Assembly (NCBI GenBank): GCA_016839985.1
Contig: JAEOTG010000022.1
Coordinates: forward strand, 1-7,791
DNA from: Candidatus Heimdallarchaeota archaeon
GTDB taxonomy: Archaea > Asgardarchaeota > Heimdallarchaeia > Heimdallarchaeales > Heimdallarchaeaceae
Length of the DNA stretch: 7,791 bases
Direction of reading: 5' to 3'
Part shown: piece after piece, positions 5,972 through 7,791 of the stretch
How positions within the stretch are numbered: position 1 is the stretch's first letter
How the letters are laid out: each line of letters opens with the position of its first letter
The notes under the pieces: generated by a model
What the model was told of the DNA's origin: nothing
Databases searched by the model: none
The model's input: the letters and a program-made list of their open reading frames with translations, nothing else
Position numbers and translations under genes: made by a program

Positions 5972-7057
5972 TTACATTATTTCAGAGAGATCTATGTTTC
6001 TTGCTTTAGCTTTTTGTTCAATCCATTCCTTTCGTGTTGTTGGATATTCTTCAAATTGATCTGTTTTTCTTTTAACTAGTTGAAGTGCATCTTCAAGACA
6101 GACTAATGCACATACACCACACCCAACACATCTATCATTTACTTGACAGATACCATCTATAATCTCCAAAGCATTGAATTGACACCTCTCTAAACAAGCT
6201 TCACACCCTATGCATAACTCTTCATCAACAGTCATAACATAGTTAGCTTTCGCAAAAGCATGAGGTTGCTTAAACTCAATTAAACCTCTGAGTATACCAC
6301 AACAGCAAGAACAACAGTTGCATATGTAATTGATTACATCTTGTGTATTTCTTGTAGTATGAACTAAACCAACGTCTTCAGCATGTCTTAATAATCTAAG
6401 TGATTCTTCTTTTGTGATGGGTTTAGTATTTTTATCATTTTGAAAATAATTTTCTACAGGTGCAAAAACTAAGCAAACAGTTTTTGAGTAATTACATTTT
6501 TCACCAATTAATTCCTTTTGAACTTTACAAATGCAGTCTCTTACTCCCCAACTTTTTGCTCCTTCAATGGATTTTTCTACTTCTTCATAGGGATGTACCT
6601 CAATCTCAGTTTTAATGACCTTATTAACTGGTACAACTCGATGCACTGGAGGTTTTGTCCCCATCAAACCACCTAACTTTGCTTTTGTGAAATAATCTTC
6701 TATAAGTTTGGCGAATTCTTCATCCATTCGGAATAATTGTTCTTCATAAATTCCTACAACCCATTGCAAAAGTGCATATTTCCTTCCCTCTTTGGAATGA
6801 TAAGCTGCTATCTGTCCTTTTGAATCCATTGTTTCTAAAAGGTCTTCAACTTCTTTCTTATCTAGATTTAACCTGCTAGCAATCTCTTCAGCTGTTTCAC
6901 CTTTCATTTTTAATTTACTTGCTAATTCTGCTTCTTCTGGAGTAAAGATCCATTCGAGAACTCTAAGGTGAGTTCCATCTTCCATAGCTGGAAAAGCATT
7001 TGGTATTGTATCCAAAACTTTTGCTAGTTTCTCATATGAATTTACTGATCCTTTCAA
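5972..7057 (-). CDS. Winged-helix and multi-[4Fe-4S] cluster protein
   Basis: A 361-residue cytoplasmic iron-sulfur protein, first gene of the operon. Residues about 28-97 look like a winged helix-turn-helix (TPEEAELA, then ETAEEIASRLNLDKKEVEDL, then a wing ending near KYAL). The middle carries C175-x-C177-x10-C188-x6-C195, then ITKEESLRLLRHAEDVGLVH, then CNCCSCCC (C246-C253). The C-terminus is a two-cluster ferredoxin domain: C282, C285, C288, C292 and C310, C313, C316, C320, each CxxCxxCxxxC. The proline usually after the last cysteine is replaced by Q and L. The start is TTG 7057: the preceding codon is an in-frame TAG, the next methionine (residue 25) would cut into what looks like the start of the conserved domain, and GTGAT lies five bases upstream. 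Electron transfer for the hydroxylase is a reasonable inference; redox sensing through the helix-turn-helix is another. I do not recognise a named family. Confidence 0.85.
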   Translation of the reverse strand: MKGSVNSYEKLAKVLDTIPNAFPAMEDGTHLRVLEWIFTPEEAELASKLKMKGETAEEIASRLNLDKKEVEDLLETMDSKGQIAAYHSKEGRKYALLQWVVGIYEEQLFRMDEEFAKLIEDYFTKAKLGGLMGTKPPVHRVVPVNKVIKTEIEVHPYEEVEKSIEGAKSWGVRDCICKVQKELIGEKCNYSKTVCLVFAPVENYFQNDKNTKPITKEESLRLLRHAEDVGLVHTTRNTQDVINYICNCCSCCCGILRGLIEFKQPHAFAKANYVMTVDEELCIGCEACLERCQFNALEIIDGICQVNDRCVGCGVCALVCLEDALQLVKRKTDQFEEYPTTRKEWIEQKAKARNIDLSEIM

Positions 7058-7087
7058 CTAAAATCACTTTTTGAATGAAGAAAAGCT

Positions 7088-7116
7088 AACTTAAAAGTTC
7101 TTCTCTTAAATTAGAG
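7088..7116. promoter_or_regulatory. Two adjacent palindromes in the divergent promoter region
   Basis: AACTTAAAAGTT (7088-7099, five-base arms) and CTCTTAAATTAGAG (7103-7116, four-base outer arms) lie three bases apart in the 94-base spacer between two divergent iron-sulfur genes. On the minus strand the first contains CTTTTAAG, 27-37 bases before TTG 7057, so it may act as that gene's TATA box. Together they could be a regulator site acting on both directions. Palindromes of this size arise easily in AT-rich DNA. Confidence 0.35.
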
Positions 7117-7120
7117 GTAA

Positions 7121-7130
7121 TTTTTTATTA
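7121..7130 (+). promoter_or_regulatory. Likely TATA box of the plus-strand iron-sulfur gene (leaderless)
   Basis: TTTTTTATTA is centred about 26 bases before ATG 7152, which would place the transcription start at or next to the start codon. The GAGGTAA at 7114-7120 is too far upstream (about 31 bases) to serve as a ribosome site for this ATG. Confidence 0.4.
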
Positions 7131-7151
7131 AAGCTATGCAATAATAATGCA

Positions 7152-7791
7152 ATGTGTGAGTACTGCATTCAACATGGTGGTGGGAAAAAATGGTACCTGA
7201 ATGCAAAGAACTATCTTCGAAATTACGAAACAACTGATCGTCGTCGAAGAGTCTTTGTTAATGACTTTGTTGAATATTTCATGGAGAAGTATGATTTATA
7301 CCTAAAAACAAGCAAGAAGAATTTAGCTATGGGAGATAATGATCCCAGTTGGATTAAAAGATTAAAATATAATTTATTCTTCAAATATCAACATGCAGGT
7401 CAAGTGATACCTCAAGAAGAAGCTAAACTTGTAATAGATGTTGCTGGACAAGTTTCTTTGTTACCTTGTGTTTGTCGTTTTGCTAATTCAGGAGAAAAAC
7501 ATCAGCTTTGCATGCTCTTTATGCACATCCCAGATGATTTGTATGGAGCTCACAGATTTGATAGAATTAAAGAAGTTGAACAACTTACAATTGAAGAAGC
7601 TCAATACAAAGTAGATGAATTCGCGAATAAAGGTTACGTTCAAACAATATGGGCTTTCCTTACTCCACATATAGGAGCTCTTTGTAATTGCGATTATCCT
7701 TATTGTACTTCTCTTAGAGTAAGAAGAAATACTGGGATAAAACACGCTCTTCTAAAAGCGGAGTATATCGCAACGATTAATGAAAACTCAT
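7152..7791 (+). CDS. Cysteine-rich iron-sulfur protein, paralogous core to the winged-helix ferredoxin, C-terminus missing
   Basis: The frame opens at ATG 7152 and runs 213 codons to the window edge without a stop. An in-frame TAA at 7107-7109 bounds it upstream. The N-terminus is MCEYCIQHGGGKKWYL, a CxxC plus H-GxGKKWYL-AKNY motif that I associate from memory with ferredoxin-like proteins of anaerobes. The core then parallels the divergent gene: C106-x-C108-x11-C120 (versus CxCx10C), LTIEEAQYKVDEFANKGYVQ (versus ITKEESLRLLRHAEDVGLVH), and CNCDYPYC (178-185, versus CNCCSCCC), followed by a Y-x-A-x-I-N stretch where the other protein enters its ferredoxin domain. The C-terminal CxxCxxCxxxC ferredoxin part is expected just past the edge but is not seen. 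The winged helix is absent. An electron-transfer role is inferred from the cysteines. Confidence 0.78.
   Translation, partial: MCEYCIQHGGGKKWYLNAKNYLRNYETTDRRRRVFVNDFVEYFMEKYDLYLKTSKKNLAMGDNDPSWIKRLKYNLFFKYQHAGQVIPQEEAKLVIDVAGQVSLLPCVCRFANSGEKHQLCMLFMHIPDDLYGAHRFDRIKEVEQLTIEEAQYKVDEFANKGYVQTIWAFLTPHIGALCNCDYPYCTSLRVRRNTGIKHALLKAEYIATINENS

Noticed and set aside
5882..6079. Plus-strand open frame across the mocA/iron-sulfur gene junction
   Set aside because: It is antisense to the mocA start with its LAAG motif and to the end of the iron-sulfur gene, and its product has no motif.
7114..7120. GAGGTAA as a ribosome-binding site for the gene at 7152
   Set aside because: It is about 31 bases from the ATG, and no in-frame ATG, GTG or TTG lies closer. 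It also falls upstream of the likely TATA box.
7488..7745. Minus-strand open frame of 85 codons near the right end
   Set aside because: It is antisense to the plus-strand iron-sulfur gene from 7152, which has ordered cysteine motifs matching its divergent paralog.

Overview
The window is about two-thirds AT and reads as archaeal. Several genes have AT-rich TATA-like boxes 25-30 bases before the start codon with almost no leader. One gene starts with TTG. Where leaders exist they carry GGTGA-type ribosome sites. The secreted protein, with one C-terminal anchor ending in a lysine run, is a style common in archaea. An anaerobic archaeon is likely. An Asgard-type lineage is possible, but that is an impression from protein style only and was not tested.

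Layout, left to right: (1) bases 1-380, minus strand: the N-terminal two-thirds or so of a membrane methyltransferase of the isoprenylcysteine/phospholipid methyltransferase type, cut by the window edge. (2) A 173-base divergent spacer, then carbamate kinase (554-1507, plus). (3) Converging on it, a secreted, membrane-anchored protein with a glutamine-amidotransferase-like fold (1581-2615, minus) and its own promoter. (4) A three-gene minus-strand operon (7057 to 2711): a winged-helix plus multi-[4Fe-4S] protein, a MocA-type molybdopterin nucleotidyltransferase, and a fused [2Fe-2S]/molybdopterin hydroxylase resembling selenium-dependent xanthine dehydrogenases. (5) A 94-base divergent promoter region, then a plus-strand, cysteine-rich iron-sulfur protein (7152 to the right edge, incomplete) that shares core motifs with the first gene of the operon.

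How the genes may fit together (inference): the hydroxylase oxidises a purine or another N-heterocycle at its Mo site and passes electrons through two [2Fe-2S] clusters. It has no FAD domain and no FAD-subunit gene is visible, so the [4Fe-4S] protein made from the same operon is the natural candidate for the next electron carrier. MocA would finish the cofactor (cytosine dinucleotide form). Carbamate kinase could make ATP from carbamoyl phosphate released by purine or allantoin breakdown. Carbamate kinase, MocA and a fused hydroxylase also sit together in the E. coli yqeA-ygfJ-xdhD region, but carbamate kinase here is on the other strand and one gene away, so that link is weaker.

The most interesting point is the divergent pair of related but differently built iron-sulfur proteins flanking the operon promoter. 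No RNA gene, insertion sequence, CRISPR array or long repeat was seen.
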